A stretch of DNA of 64,000 nt, taken from Blastococcus sp. Marseille-P5729. GTDB lineage: Bacteria > Actinomycetota > Actinomycetes > Mycobacteriales > Antricoccaceae. Positions 30,502 to 39,629 of this stretch are shown piece by piece. The DNA lies in NCBI RefSeq assembly GCF_900292035.1, contig NZ_OMPO01000001.1:503192-567191 (forward strand), read 5' to 3'. A program made the position numbers and the translations under genes. The notes under the pieces are model-generated. The model ran no database searches. It had not been told where the DNA came from and saw nothing but the letters and a program-made list of their open reading frames with translations. Numbering within the stretch: position 1 is the stretch's first letter; each line of letters starts with the position of its first letter.

Positions 30502-31475
30502 CCGCGAGCGTCGTCCTCGGTGGTGGGGTTGCCGTCGGGGACCCCGGTGGGATCGCCGTCGGGGTCCCCGGTGGGATCGCCGTCGAGGTCCCCGGTGGGG
30601 TTGCCGTCGGCGTCGACGAACGCGGGGCGGTCGTCGGTGTAGGGGGTCGGCTCGCGGCCGCCCTTGACGATGATCAGGTAGGCGACCGCGCCGAGACCGA
30701 CCAGCAGCGCCGTCCACACGTTGATCCGCAGTCCGAGGACGTGCACCGCGAAGTCGGTACGCATCTGCTCGATGAAGAACCGGCCAAGGCAGTACAACGC
30801 CACGTACATCGCGAACAGCCGGCCGCGCCCGATCCGGAAGCGCCGGTCGATCCAGAGCAGAGCCAGACCGACGATGATGCACCAGACGAGCTCGTACAGG
30901 AAGGTCGGCTGAAAGGTTCCGACGACCAGTGGATCGCCGGTCGAGGGATCGGTGCGCGCGACGCCGTTGGCATCGAGGTCGTGGATCTTCAGGCCCAGCG
31001 GTCCGTCGTCCGGTCCGCCGTACAGCTCGTTGTTGAACCAGTTGCCCAGCCGGCCGACGCCCTGCGCGAGAACGATGCCGGGCGCGACCGTGTCCGCGAC
31101 TGAGCTCATGCGCAGGCCTTGGCGCTTTGCGGCGATGAACGCGCCGACCGCGCCGAGTGCGATCGCGCCCCAGATGCCGAGGCCACCCTCCCAGATGTAC
31201 AGCGCCTTGATCGGGTCGCCGCCCTCGCCGAAGTAGGGCTGCGGGGTGGAGATCACGTGGTAGAGACGGCCTCCGATGATGCCGAACGGCACCGCCCACA
31301 GCGCCAGGTCCAGGATCTCCCCCTGCTTGCCGCCGCGGGCGACCCATCGGCGTCCGGACAGCCAGATCGCCACGATGATGCCGGCGAGGATGCACAGCGC
31401 GTAGGCACGCAGCGGGACGCCGAAGATCTCGATCTGGTTCTGCGTCGGGCTGGGGATGGTAGCGAGAACGCTCAT
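30498..31475 (-). CDS. lgt: prolipoprotein diacylglyceryl transferase
   Basis: Lgt moves diacylglycerol from phosphatidylglycerol to the lipobox Cys of prelipoproteins in the membrane. The 325-residue protein has the LGT pattern: LYHVISTPQPYF, the signature GVGRLGNWFNNELYGGP with conserved Arg, Gly and Asn, and FLYELVWC. The hydrophilic C-terminal tail carries four 8-residue Asp/Gly/Pro repeats encoded by a 24-base tandem array. ATG at 31475 overlaps the trpA stop (ATGA). Linkage of lgt to trpA is common in actinobacteria. Confidence 0.95.
   Translation of the reverse strand: MSVLATIPSPTQNQIEIFGVPLRAYALCILAGIIVAIWLSGRRWVARGGKQGEILDLALWAVPFGIIGGRLYHVISTPQPYFGEGGDPIKALYIWEGGLGIWGAIALGAVGAFIAAKRQGLRMSSVADTVAPGIVLAQGVGRLGNWFNNELYGGPDDGPLGLKIHDLDANGVARTDPSTGDPLVVGTFQPTFLYELVWCIIVGLALLWIDRRFRIGRGRLFAMYVALYCLGRFFIEQMRTDFAVHVLGLRINVWTALLVGLGAVAYLIIVKGGREPTPYTDDRPAFVDADGNPTGDLDGDPTGDPDGDPTGVPDGNPTTEDDARG
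30522..30617 (-). repeat. four 24-base tandem repeats in the 3' end of lgt
   Basis: Four consecutive 24-base units run at 30522-30545, 30546-30569, 30570-30593 and 30594-30617, differing at a few positions. They encode DGDPTGDP-type octapeptides in the cytosol- or surface-exposed tail of Lgt. The unit is a whole number of codons, so copy changes keep the frame. Confidence 0.9.
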
Positions 31476-32260
31476 GCGCGGGAAGTTGCCTCTCGTAGGT
31501 GCGCGACCAGCTCGCGCGCCTCGTCCAGGTCTCGGTCGACCGCGGTGACGAAGGCCGAGCCGACGATGACGGCATCGGCGTACGACGCGACCTCGCGGAC
31601 GTGCTGCGGGGTACGGACTCCGAGGCCGACGCCGATCGGCAGGTCGGTGCACTGCCGGGTGCGGGCGACCAGCTGCGGGGCGAGCTGGCCGATCTCCTGA
31701 CGCGCGCCGGTGACGCCCATCGTGGAGGCGGCGTATATGAAGCCGGTGCACTGCTCGACGGTCATCTGCAGCCGCTGGGGGGTGGACGACGGGGCGACCA
31801 GGAAGATCCGGTCGAGGCCGTGCGCGTCGCTGGCGACCAGCCACTCCTCTGCCTCGTCCGGAATGAGGTCGGGGGTGATCAGGCCGCGGCCGCCGGCATT
31901 GGCGAGGTCGCGCGCGAACGCGTCCACGCCGTACCGGGTGACCGGCGCCCAGTAGGTCATCACGACGGGTACGCCGCCGTGCTGCGCGGCGGACTCGACC
32001 ACCTGCAGCAGGTCGGCGATCTTCGTGCCGTCGGCGAGTGCCTTGTCGGCGGCCGCCTGGATGGTGGGGCCGTCCATCACCGGGTCGCTGTAGGGCATGC
32101 CGACCTCGACGATGTCGCACCCGCCGTCGATCAGCGCGCGGAAGGCGTCGGGGCTGGTAGCCCGTGACGGGAAGCCGGCGGGCAGATAGCCGACGAGGGC
32201 GGCGCGGTTCTCGGCCTTGGTGCCGGCGAAGACGTCGGCGAGGGTGGGGGTGACGCTCAT
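31472..32260 (-). CDS. trpA: tryptophan synthase alpha subunit
   Basis: TrpA splits indole-3-glycerol phosphate into indole and glyceraldehyde 3-phosphate, feeding indole through the tunnel to TrpB. The 262-residue barrel has GYLPAGFPS, the active-site Glu in [19 protein letters not shown], and LGVRTPQHV. The ATG at 32260 overlaps trpB (ATGA). Its own stop overlaps lgt. Confidence 0.96.
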   Translation of the reverse strand: MSVTPTLADVFAGTKAENRAALVGYLPAGFPSRATSPDAFRALIDGGCDIVEVGMPYSDPVMDGPTIQAAADKALADGTKIADLLQVVESAAQHGGVPVVMTYWAPVTRYGVDAFARDLANAGGRGLITPDLIPDEAEEWLVASDAHGLDRIFLVAPSSTPQRLQMTVEQCTGFIYAASTMGVTGARQEIGQLAPQLVARTRQCTDLPIGVGLGVRTPQHVREVASYADAVIVGSAFVTAVDRDLDEARELVAHLREATSRA

Positions 32261-33471
32261 GTCGTGTGGGTCACCCCGATCACATCGAACCACTTGCCCG
32301 CGGTGGCGACGTCCTTGTCGCCGCGTCCGGACAGGTTGACCAGCAGGGTCGCGTCCGGACCGTACTCGGGGGCGAGCCGGATGGCGCCCGCGAGCGCGTG
32401 CGAGGACTCGATCGCGGGGATGATGCCCTCCGTGCGGCACAGCAGCGCGAAGGCATCCATCGCCTCGGTGTCGGTGACCGGCTCGTAAACGGCGCGCCCG
32501 GAGTCCTTCAGGTAGGCGTGCTCGGGGCCGACCCCGGGATAGTCGAGGCCGGCGGAGATCGAGTGCGACTCGAGGGTCTGGCCGTCGGCGTCCTGCAGCA
32601 CGTACGACTTCGATCCATGCAGGACGCCGACCCCGCCCTTGGTCAGGGTCGCCGCCGTGCGGTCGGTCTCGGCGCCGTCACCGGCGGCCTCCAGCCCGTA
32701 GAGCTTGACGCCGGGGTCGGAAAGGAAGCCGGCGAAGATCCCGATCGCGTTGGAGCCGCCGCCGACGCAGGCCAGGACGGCGTCCGGCAGACCGCCGTAC
32801 TGCTCGAGGCACTGCTGGCGGGCCTCCTCGCCGACGACGGAGTTGAAGTCACGCACCAGCATCGGGAAGGGATGCGGGCCACCCACCGAGCCGATGCAGT
32901 AGTGAGTGGAATCGACGCTGGCCACCCAGTCGCGGAAGGCCTCGTTCATCGCGTCCTTGAGGGTCCGCGATCCGGAGCGGACGGCGACGACCTCAGCGCC
33001 GAGCAGCCGCATCCGGGCCACGTTCAGCGCCTGGCGGTCGGTATCGACCTCGCCCATGTAGACCGTGCACTCCAGTCCCATGAGGGCTGCGGCCGTCGCG
33101 GTGGCAACGCCGTGCTGCCCGGCGCCGGTCTCGGCGATCATCCGGGTCTTGCCCATCTTCTTGGTCAGCAACGCCTGACCGAGGACGTTGTTGATCTTGT
33201 GCGCACCGGTGTGGTTGAGGTCCTCGCGCTTGAGCAGGATGCGACAGCCGAGCTCGGCGGAGAGCCGCCTGGCGTGATAGAGCAGGCTGGGCCGCCCGGC
33301 GTACCCGCGCAGCAGCTCGGCGTACTCGGCGTTGAACTCAGGATCGGTCTTGGCCTTCTCGTAGAACTCGGTGAGCTGGTCGATCGCCGCGACGAGCGCC
33401 TCGGGGATGAACCGCCCGCCGAACTGGCCGTAGTAGCCACGACCGTCGGGGACGGAGGGATTGTTGATCAT
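32257..33471 (-). CDS. trpB: tryptophan synthase beta subunit
   Basis: TrpB condenses indole with serine to make tryptophan. The 404-residue product has the PLP Lys92 in [11 protein letters not shown], the glycine-rich phosphate loop [10 protein letters not shown], and the catalytic Glu region [11 protein letters not shown]. Length and N-terminus ([16 protein letters not shown]) are typical. Four-base overlaps join it to trpC upstream and trpA downstream. Confidence 0.97.
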   Translation of the reverse strand: MINNPSVPDGRGYYGQFGGRFIPEALVAAIDQLTEFYEKAKTDPEFNAEYAELLRGYAGRPSLLYHARRLSAELGCRILLKREDLNHTGAHKINNVLGQALLTKKMGKTRMIAETGAGQHGVATATAAALMGLECTVYMGEVDTDRQALNVARMRLLGAEVVAVRSGSRTLKDAMNEAFRDWVASVDSTHYCIGSVGGPHPFPMLVRDFNSVVGEEARQQCLEQYGGLPDAVLACVGGGSNAIGIFAGFLSDPGVKLYGLEAAGDGAETDRTAATLTKGGVGVLHGSKSYVLQDADGQTLESHSISAGLDYPGVGPEHAYLKDSGRAVYEPVTDTEAMDAFALLCRTEGIIPAIESSHALAGAIRLAPEYGPDATLLVNLSGRGDKDVATAGKWFDVIGVTHTT

Positions 33472-34277
33472 CGGGACTTTCCAGGCGTGGCGGGATGCTC
33501 TCCCGCAGTGACGAGTGCGGCGACTGCGTGCCGCGGGTCGCCGGCGGTGACCAGGCCCTGCCCCACCAGCACCGCGTCGGCGCCGGCCTTGGCGTAGGCG
33601 ATCAGGTCGCGCGGATCGCGCACCCCCGATTCGGCGATCTTCAGCACGCTGCTCGGCAGGCCGGGCGCGATGCGCTCGAAGGTGGACCGGTCGACCTCGA
33701 GGGTCTTCATGTTGCGGGCATTCACGCCGATGACGGTGGCGCCGGCCTGCAGCGCTCGATCGGCCTCCTGCTCGTCGTGGATCTCGACCAGCGCGGTCAT
33801 GCCCAGCGACTCGACGCGCTCACGCAGACCGACCAGCGCATCCTGGTCGAGCGCCGAGACCATGAGCAGCACGATGTCGGCGCCGTACGCCCGCGCCTCG
33901 TGCACCTGGTAGGAGGAGACGACGAAGTCCTTGCGCAGCACGGGGATCGACACGGTCTTGCGGACGGCAGCGAGGTCCTCCAGCGACCCACCGAAGCGCC
34001 GCTGCTCGGTCAGCACGCTGATCGCGCGGGCTCCCCCGGCCTCGTACTCGGCGGCCAGGTGGGCCGGGTCGGCGATGTCGGCCAGCGGGCCGGCCGACGG
34101 GCTGGCGCGCTTGACCTCGGCGATGACCGCGACACCGCCGCTGTCCAGCGCGGCGTACGCGTCCAGTGCCGCGGGGACTTCCTGGCAGCGCTTCTTCAGC
34201 TCATCGAGGGTCACCTGCGCCTGGCGCGCCGCGACGTCCTCGCGGACACCGGCGATGATCTCGTCGAGAACAGTCAC
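33468..34277 (-). CDS. trpC: indole-3-glycerol phosphate synthase
   Basis: TrpC closes the ring to give indole-3-glycerol phosphate. The 269-residue barrel has the catalytic Lys in [28 protein letters not shown], and the phosphate-binding [11 protein letters not shown]. It is a single-function protein, not fused to TrpF. The GTG start has GAGG seven bases upstream. Because the gene before it is on the other strand, trpC must have its own promoter in 34278-34402. Confidence 0.96.
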   Translation of the reverse strand: MTVLDEIIAGVREDVAARQAQVTLDELKKRCQEVPAALDAYAALDSGGVAVIAEVKRASPSAGPLADIADPAHLAAEYEAGGARAISVLTEQRRFGGSLEDLAAVRKTVSIPVLRKDFVVSSYQVHEARAYGADIVLLMVSALDQDALVGLRERVESLGMTALVEIHDEQEADRALQAGATVIGVNARNMKTLEVDRSTFERIAPGLPSSVLKIAESGVRDPRDLIAYAKAGADAVLVGQGLVTAGDPRHAVAALVTAGEHPATPGKSR

Positions 34278-34298
34278 CTGGAAACCTCACATCTGCTC

Positions 34299-34308
34299 GT
34301 CACGTGAC
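34299..34308. promoter_or_regulatory. palindrome between trpC and the Nudix gene
   Basis: GTCACGTGAC is a perfect 10-base palindrome lying 22 bases before the trpC start in the 125-base divergent promoter region. It could bind a regulator, but short palindromes also arise by chance. Confidence 0.3.
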
Positions 34309-34402
34309 CTACAACGGTAGTCACGACGCCGCGGCTCATGTCACGCACCCGTTGCGCTGGCTCTGGTAGACAGAGTGCTAGGGCCTCGGGAAGGGATCGC
34401 AC

Positions 34403-35284
34403 GTGGACTGGTCGGACCTGGCGCACACCTCCGGGGACGTGCGCATCGACCGTCTCGCGGGCGAGCCGCCCACCTTCGAGCTGAGCGACCGCGGTCGGTA
34501 TCTAGGAGTGTGCGGTGTCGAGGTCCGGGATGCCTCGGTGGCCCGGCTGAGCTGGGAGCTGACCGCCGGGTCGGTCGGCACCACCGCTCACGCGGTGCGG
34601 GTCTTGATCGAGGCGCTCTACACCCGGCAGGCGATCAGCCGGGTCGAGGTCGTGGTCGACAACGCCGACCCCCGCGAGGTGCAGATCGCGATGCGCACCG
34701 GTCTGCGCCGCGAGGGGGTGCTGCGCGGCGGTCTGCGCCGCGAGGACGTCATGGTGGACGGCGCGCTGTTCGCCGGCGTCGCCGGGGACCCGGCCCCGAC
34801 TTCCCCCGGCGGGTACACCTACATGCTCGACTCGGTGATGCCGCTCAAGCGGCTGATCTCGCACGTGGTAATGACCGACCCGGCCGGGCGGATCCTGCTG
34901 TGCCAGACCACCTTCAAGAAGGACTGGGAGCTGCCCGGTGGCATCGTCGAGCCGGGTGAGTCCCCCGTACTCGCGGCGCGGCGAGAGGTGGCCGAGGAGA
35001 TCGGCATCGAGCTCTCGTTGGGCCGGTTGCTGGCGTTGGACTGGCTTCCGCCGTACCTCGGCTGGAGCGACGCGATCGAGGTGCTGTACGACGGGGGCGA
35101 GCACGACGTCGACCTGGTCTCCCGGCTGGTGTGCGACACCCGCGAGATCAAGCAGGCGGCATGGTTCGCCGTGGACGAGATCGCCTCGGTGGTGTCGCCC
35201 TTGAACGCGCGCCGGCTGCCGCTGCTGATCCCGCAGAAGCCCGAGCGCACCCTGCACCTGGAGGCCGGCCAGCTCGCCGAGTGA
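34403..35284 (+). CDS. GNAT-like/Nudix hydrolase fusion protein
   Basis: The 293-residue protein has two parts. The first ~130 residues resemble the C-terminal half of a RimJ-type GNAT acetyltransferase (RVEVVVDNADPREVQIAMRT, GLRREGVLRG). The second part is a Nudix domain with the full box at about residues 180-202 (GGIVEPGESPVLAARREV then AEEIG), which hydrolyses nucleoside diphosphate-linked compounds with Mg2+ bound by the Glu cluster. GTG at 34403 has GAAGGG upstream. It is transcribed against the trp genes on both sides. The substrate is unknown. Confidence 0.85.
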   Translation: MDWSDLAHTSGDVRIDRLAGEPPTFELSDRGRYLGVCGVEVRDASVARLSWELTAGSVGTTAHAVRVLIEALYTRQAISRVEVVVDNADPREVQIAMRTGLRREGVLRGGLRREDVMVDGALFAGVAGDPAPTSPGGYTYMLDSVMPLKRLISHVVMTDPAGRILLCQTTFKKDWELPGGIVEPGESPVLAARREVAEEIGIELSLGRLLALDWLPPYLGWSDAIEVLYDGGEHDVDLVSRLVCDTREIKQAAWFAVDEIASVVSPLNARRLPLLIPQKPERTLHLEAGQLAE

Positions 35285-35296
35285 GCAGTCGCGTGA

Positions 35297-35917
35297 CTAC
35301 TCGGTCGGGTCCTCGCCGCGATCGATCGAGGACCACATGCTTCGATCGCGTACCGCGCCATCCTGGGCTTCCTCCGGCGTACGACTCGCCGGGCCGGTTG
35401 GGGCCCGGGGCCGTTCGTACTTGCTGCCCATCCGGGGAAGCCGGCGGCTGGTGAGGACGACGGCCAGCCCCGCGCCCGCGGTGAGCGCCACGCCCAGCAT
35501 CGCCAGCGGACCGGCGATCGCCGATGCCTCCGGCGCGTCGTCCGCGGAGTGCCGGGCGCCGTCTTCGCTCATCGCCGCGCTGGCCTCCGCAGCGGGTGTG
35601 GCCACCCATTGGTAGAGCGCCACGCCGGTCCAGACCGCGGTGATGAGCAGGATCGTGCCCACGATCCGCCGGCCCAGCGGCCCGGTCGCCAGCACGGCGA
35701 CGACCGCGGCGAGCGCGAGCAGCCCGAGCGCCAGGGTCATCGGGACGGCGTCCGCCCCGGTCATGGAGTAGGCCACGGCAGGCAGCGGCGCCTCCCGCTC
35801 GACTAGCTCTACCCGCCACACCAGCGACGAGCTCCACAGGAGCACTGCGCCGCCCAGGACCAGCAGACCAAGCAGGATCGTCAGCAGACGCCGCGAGCGC
35901 CGGCCGTCGTCGGTCAT
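35297..35917 (-). CDS. Trp-region membrane protein
   Basis: The 206-residue protein matches in form the conserved membrane protein that accompanies trp genes in actinobacteria (TIGR02234 type, also called the Trp biosynthesis-associated membrane protein). It has about four helices: LLTILLGLLVLGGAVLLW at residues 10-30, VPMTLALGLLALAAVVAVLA, IVGTILLITAVWTGVALY and a last one near residue 140, then a polar tail. It overlaps trpE by four bases (ATGA). Its role is not established. Confidence 0.8.
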   Translation of the reverse strand: MTDDGRRSRRLLTILLGLLVLGGAVLLWSSSLVWRVELVEREAPLPAVAYSMTGADAVPMTLALGLLALAAVVAVLATGPLGRRIVGTILLITAVWTGVALYQWVATPAAEASAAMSEDGARHSADDAPEASAIAGPLAMLGVALTAGAGLAVVLTSRRLPRMGSKYERPRAPTGPASRTPEEAQDGAVRDRSMWSSIDRGEDPTE

Positions 35918-37431
35918 CGGCGCACCGCCGGGCGCAGCCGCGAGGCGGTCTGCACCGCAGTGAGGGCCGCGCGCGCCTTGTTCTGGGTCTCGAGCTCCTC
36001 CAGATGCGGCTGGGAGTCGGCGACCACTCCCCCGGCCGACTGCACGTACGCCTTGCCGTCCTTCAGCAGAGCGGTGCGGATGCAGATCGCCATGTCGAGG
36101 TCACCGGCTGCCGAGAGGTAGCCGACCGCCCCACCGTAGATGCCGCGGCGGACCGGCTCGAGGTCATCGATGATCTGCATCGCCCGTACCTTCGGAGCGC
36201 CGGTGAGCGTGCCGGCCGGGAAGCAGGACAGCAGCACGTCGAAGGCGTCCTTGCCCTCGGCGACGTCGCCTACGACGGTCGAGACGATGTGCCAGACGTG
36301 GCTGTAGCGCTCGACCGCCCCGAGCTCGGTGACCTTCACCGTGCCCGGCGCGCACACCCGGCCGAGGTCATTGCGGGCGAGGTCGACGAGCATCACGTGC
36401 TCGGCCCGCTCCTTGGGGTCGTTCACGAGCTCGTCGGCGAGCTCCTGGTCGCGCTCCGGTGTATCTCCCCGCTTGCGGGTGCCGGCGATCGGGTGCAGCA
36501 CCGCCTCGCCGTCCTTGACCGTCACCAGCGCCTCGGGCGAGCAGCCCACGATGTCGAACCCGTCGGCGCGAACGAGGTACATGTACGGCGACGGGTTCAG
36601 CAACCGCAGCACCCGGTACACCTCGAGCGGCTCGGCGTCCGTGTCGACCTCGAAGCGCTGGCTGATCTGCACCTGGAAGACGTCGCCGTCCCGCACGTGC
36701 TCGAGTGCCCGCTGCACCGCCGGCTGGTAGTCACCTTCCGGCGTCCGGGAGCGCACGAGCACGTCGTCGGCGTCGGGATCCTCCTCGAGCAACGAGGCGG
36801 ACGCCGGGCGGGCGAGGTCCGCCGCCATCGCGTCAAGACGCGCGAGCGCGTCGGCGTACGCCGCATCGACCTGCGCCTCGGTCATCTCGGCGGACACAAA
36901 CTCGGTGGCCACCAGCATGACGGTGCCGTCGTGATGGTCCACCACGGCGAGGTCGGAGACCAGCAGCATCGACAGCAGCGGGATGCCGAGATCGTCGACG
37001 GCCTTGTCGCCGACCGGTTCGATCAGCGTGGCGACGTCGTAGCCGAGGTAGCCGACCAGCCCACCGGCGAGCGCGGGCAGGCCCTCGTCGTGCGGCGAGC
37101 GGATCGCCCGCCAGGTCTGGGCGAGCACGTCGAGCACGGGTCCCTCGGTGGGGACGCCGGCGGGTGGCCTACCGTTCCACACCGCCTGGCCGTCGCGCTC
37201 GCTGAGCGTGGCGATCGCGCGGACGCCGACGAAGGAGTAGCGCGACCAGGAGTGGCCGCGCTCGGCGGACTCCAGCAGGAAGGTGCCCACTCCGCCGGCG
37301 AGCTTGCGGTAGACGCTCACCGGGCTCTCGCCGTCGGCCAGCAGGGTGCGGGTGACGGGAATGACGCGGTGGGTGGCGATCCGCGCGGCGAACTCCTCCC
37401 GCGTGGGGGTGACCGCGCCGATGCGGCTCAC
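35914..37431 (-). CDS. trpE: anthranilate synthase component I
   Basis: TrpE converts chorismate to anthranilate using ammonia supplied by TrpG. The 505-residue protein has the chorismate-binding signature regions [12 protein letters not shown], the [16 protein letters not shown] motif, [12 protein letters not shown] and [12 protein letters not shown]. The N-terminal region with [18 protein letters not shown] is the tryptophan feedback site of the family. The GTG start overlaps the hisI stop (GTGA). No trpG is in this window. Confidence 0.96.
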   Translation of the reverse strand: MSRIGAVTPTREEFAARIATHRVIPVTRTLLADGESPVSVYRKLAGGVGTFLLESAERGHSWSRYSFVGVRAIATLSERDGQAVWNGRPPAGVPTEGPVLDVLAQTWRAIRSPHDEGLPALAGGLVGYLGYDVATLIEPVGDKAVDDLGIPLLSMLLVSDLAVVDHHDGTVMLVATEFVSAEMTEAQVDAAYADALARLDAMAADLARPASASLLEEDPDADDVLVRSRTPEGDYQPAVQRALEHVRDGDVFQVQISQRFEVDTDAEPLEVYRVLRLLNPSPYMYLVRADGFDIVGCSPEALVTVKDGEAVLHPIAGTRKRGDTPERDQELADELVNDPKERAEHVMLVDLARNDLGRVCAPGTVKVTELGAVERYSHVWHIVSTVVGDVAEGKDAFDVLLSCFPAGTLTGAPKVRAMQIIDDLEPVRRGIYGGAVGYLSAAGDLDMAICIRTALLKDGKAYVQSAGGVVADSQPHLEELETQNKARAALTAVQTASRLRPAVRR

Positions 37432-37808
37432 GCGCCCACCTCCAGCGCGCCCGAGTCGAAGCAGGTCGCATCACCGGTGTGACAGGCGGGCCCGGTCTGG
37501 GCGACCTTGACCAGCACGGCGTCACCGTCGCAGTCAAGCGCCACGGACCTCACCTGCTGTACGTGCCCGCTGGTCTCGCCTTTGACCCAGTACTCCTGCC
37601 TGCTACGTGACCAGTAGGTGGCACGGCCCGTGGTGAGGGTGCGGTGCAGCGCCTCGTCGTCCATCCAGCCCACCATCAGCACCTCGCCGGTGTCGTGCTG
37701 CTGCACGACGGCGGCGACGAGGCCAGCGGCATCGCGCTTGAGCCGCGAGGCGATGGCGGGGTCGAGCGCGGAGCGCTCAGCGGGAATGCGAGAAGACATG
37801 CCGACCAT
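37428..37808 (-). CDS. hisI: phosphoribosyl-AMP cyclohydrolase
   Basis: HisI opens the adenine ring of phosphoribosyl-AMP in histidine synthesis and needs zinc. The 126-residue, HisE-less form contains [34 protein letters not shown], the metal-site segment [11 protein letters not shown] and CHTGDATCF. The ATG at 37808 or the later ATG at 37799 may be the true start. It leads directly into trpE with a four-base overlap, so histidine and tryptophan genes share a transcript. Confidence 0.95.
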   Translation of the reverse strand: MVGMSSRIPAERSALDPAIASRLKRDAAGLVAAVVQQHDTGEVLMVGWMDDEALHRTLTTGRATYWSRSRQEYWVKGETSGHVQQVRSVALDCDGDAVLVKVAQTGPACHTGDATCFDSGALEVGA

Positions 37809-37830
37809 TGTCGCAACTGCCGCACGAACG

Positions 37831-37865
37831 GCTGCAGCCGCGCCCGTGACGGACGCGGCTGCAGC
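37831..37865 (-). terminator. terminator after the repeat-rich membrane protein gene
   Basis: GCTGCAGCCGCG (37831-37842) and CGCGGCTGCAGC (37854-37865) form a perfect 12-base stem with an 11-base loop, 19 bases past the stop at 37884 and just before hisI. It is the strongest hairpin in this region and should separate the upstream transcript from hisI-trpE. Confidence 0.65.
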
Positions 37866-37883
37866 GTGTGGCTCAGGTGGTGA

Positions 37884-38669
37884 CTAGTCCTCGTAGCCGG
37901 CGGCGCGGGCCGCCTCCTTGCGCGCCAGCCACTTCTCGACGTCCTTGCTCTTGGCCAGGAAGATCAGCAGCCCGGCGAGCAGGATCGAGATGATGAAGTA
38001 GACCAGTAGGGTCGCGATGCCCTCGCCCTCGAGAGCGATCAGCGACGAGATGAGGCCGAGCAGCTGCGAGACGATGTAGATGATCGCTGCGAGCACGATC
38101 CACTTGTTCGTCTTGCCGCCGAGCAGCTGAATCGCGCCGAAGAACACCATCAGCGAGGCGACCACGATGCCGATCACGGAGACGAACTGCAGGACCAGCG
38201 GAAAGCCGTCGATTGAACCCGAACCGAACAGGCCCGACTCGGCGGCGCCGGTCAACAGAATCAATGCGTACGCGGAGATGAAGAAGCCGATGGTGCCGAA
38301 GACGAAGCCGAGCACGGCCGCAGCGGTCGCGGTACCGGGTCGGTTGCCCGACGGCGGCTGACCGTAGCCCTGCGGGGCGGGCGGGAATCCGCCGTACTGC
38401 TGGCCGTAGCCCTGCTGACCGCCGTACTGGGGCGCGCCGCCGTACTGCTGACCGCCGTACTGCTGACCGCCGTACTGCTGACCGCCGTACTGCTGACCGT
38501 AGCCACCCTGGCCGTAGCCACCCTGGCCGTACTGCTGGGTCTGCTGGCCGTCGTAGGACGGCTGACCGCCCGTGGTGGGCTGCGAGCCGGTCGACGGGCT
38601 CGAATAACCGTGCTGGTTGGAGCCGGCGGGATCCTGGCTCGGGGTGGAGCCGGTATTCGGGAAGCTCAT
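37884..38669 (-). CDS. membrane protein with Tyr/Gly/Gln repeats
   Basis: I do not recognise this 261-residue protein. Its N-terminal ~115 residues are soluble, low-complexity and rich in Tyr, Gly and Gln, with four YGGQQ-type pentapeptides in a row; the rest has four hydrophobic helices (about residues 122-148, 166-190, 196-216 and 220-246) and a basic tail. ATG at 38669 has GAAGG six bases upstream. It lies between hisF and hisI, bounded by a strong terminator, so it is probably its own unit. Tyr/Gly/Gln tails are common on actinobacterial envelope proteins. Confidence 0.8.
   Translation of the reverse strand: MSFPNTGSTPSQDPAGSNQHGYSSPSTGSQPTTGGQPSYDGQQTQQYGQGGYGQGGYGQQYGGQQYGGQQYGGQQYGGAPQYGGQQGYGQQYGGFPPAPQGYGQPPSGNRPGTATAAAVLGFVFGTIGFFISAYALILLTGAAESGLFGSGSIDGFPLVLQFVSVIGIVVASLMVFFGAIQLLGGKTNKWIVLAAIIYIVSQLLGLISSLIALEGEGIATLLVYFIISILLAGLLIFLAKSKDVEKWLARKEAARAAGYED
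38441..38530 (-). repeat. two adjacent 15-base tandem arrays
   Basis: Four copies of a 15-base unit (CGTACTGCTGACCGC on the plus strand; the last ends in T) fill 38441-38500, followed by two exact copies of a different 15-base unit at 38501-38530. They encode repeats of Tyr-Gly-Gly-Gln-Gln and Gly-Gln-Gly-Gly-Tyr in the membrane protein. Confidence 0.92.
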
Positions 38670-38864
38670 GGGGACCTTCAATTCCTCGTATTCCGTGCCG
38701 AACGGGCACCCGCTTCGGCGTAGGTCTAACAGTAATGGCATCGGCAGTACATGTCGCACCAGAGCACGCGTGTCGAGGCGTGTTCGCGCAGTCGTCACTC
38801 CCACGATGTTTGTCGTACTGCCGTCCGACTGCCGAGGGGCGCGGGTTCGTTCCCCGCCCGCCAC

Positions 38865-39629
38865 TCAGGCGCGGATCGTGATGCCGCGCGTTGCCATGTC
38901 GGCCTTGACCTCGCCGATCGTCATCTCGCCGAAGTGGAAGACGCTCGCGGCGAGGACGGCGTCCGCGCCGGCCTGCACCGCCGGGGCAAAGTGCTCGACC
39001 GCGCCGGCCCCACCGCTGGCGATGATCGGGATCCGAACCTCGCGTCGCATCGTCTCGATCAGCTCGATGTCGAAGCCGTCCTTGGTGCCGTCGCGGTCCA
39101 TCGAGTTCAGCAGGATCTCTCCGGCGCCTAGCTCGGCCGCTCGGATCCCCCACTCGATCGCGTCCAGCCCCGCGGACTTCCGGCCACCATGGGTCGTGAC
39201 GCCGAATCCGGACGGCTGGCCGGCCTCGCGCCGCACATCGAGGGAGAGCACGAGCACCTGCGAGCCGAACCGATGCGCGATCTCGCTGATCAGCTCGGGG
39301 CGGGCGATCGCGGCGGTGTTGACCCCGACCTTGTCGGCGCCGGCCCGCAGCAGGTTGTCGACGTCCGCCGTGGTGCGCACTCCGCCGCCGACCGTCAGCG
39401 GGATGAAGACCGACTCTGCCGTACGGCGCACGACATCGTAGGTCGTCTCGCGGTTGCCCGAGGATGCCGTCACGTCCAGGAAGGTCAGCTCGTCGGCGCC
39501 TTGCGCGTCGTACCGGGCGGCCAGCTCGACCGGGTCGCCGGCATCGCGGAGGTTCTCGAAGTTCACGCCTTTGACGACGCGTCCGGCATCGACGTCCAGG
39601 CAGGGGATGACCCTGGTGGCCAGGGACAT
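38865..39629 (-). CDS. hisF: imidazole glycerol phosphate synthase cyclase subunit
   Basis: HisF joins PRFAR with ammonia from HisH to give imidazole glycerol phosphate and AICAR. The 254-residue barrel has the two catalytic aspartates in [14 protein letters not shown] and [16 protein letters not shown], plus the phosphate loops GGGVRT and ASGGAG. The ATG shares one base with the hisA stop. A 195-base gap follows before the membrane protein gene, so hisF probably ends the hisD-C-B-H-A-F transcript. Confidence 0.96.
   Translation of the reverse strand: MSLATRVIPCLDVDAGRVVKGVNFENLRDAGDPVELAARYDAQGADELTFLDVTASSGNRETTYDVVRRTAESVFIPLTVGGGVRTTADVDNLLRAGADKVGVNTAAIARPELISEIAHRFGSQVLVLSLDVRREAGQPSGFGVTTHGGRKSAGLDAIEWGIRAAELGAGEILLNSMDRDGTKDGFDIELIETMRREVRIPIIASGGAGAVEHFAPAVQAGADAVLAASVFHFGEMTIGEVKADMATRGITIRA

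Noticed and set aside
30522-30617. Possible CRISPR array
   Set aside because: These are contiguous 24-base coding repeats in lgt with no unique spacers.
36004-37482. Plus-strand frame of 492 codons
   Set aside because: It is the reverse of trpE; no ribosome-binding site or family pattern.
38441-38530. Possible CRISPR array
   Set aside because: The repeats are contiguous 15-base units with no spacers and are translated as YGGQQ-type repeats.
38670-38864. Small RNA or terminator in the hisF downstream gap
   Set aside because: Only a weak GCGGG/CCCGC stem is visible and no promoter is clear. I see nothing further in these 195 bases.
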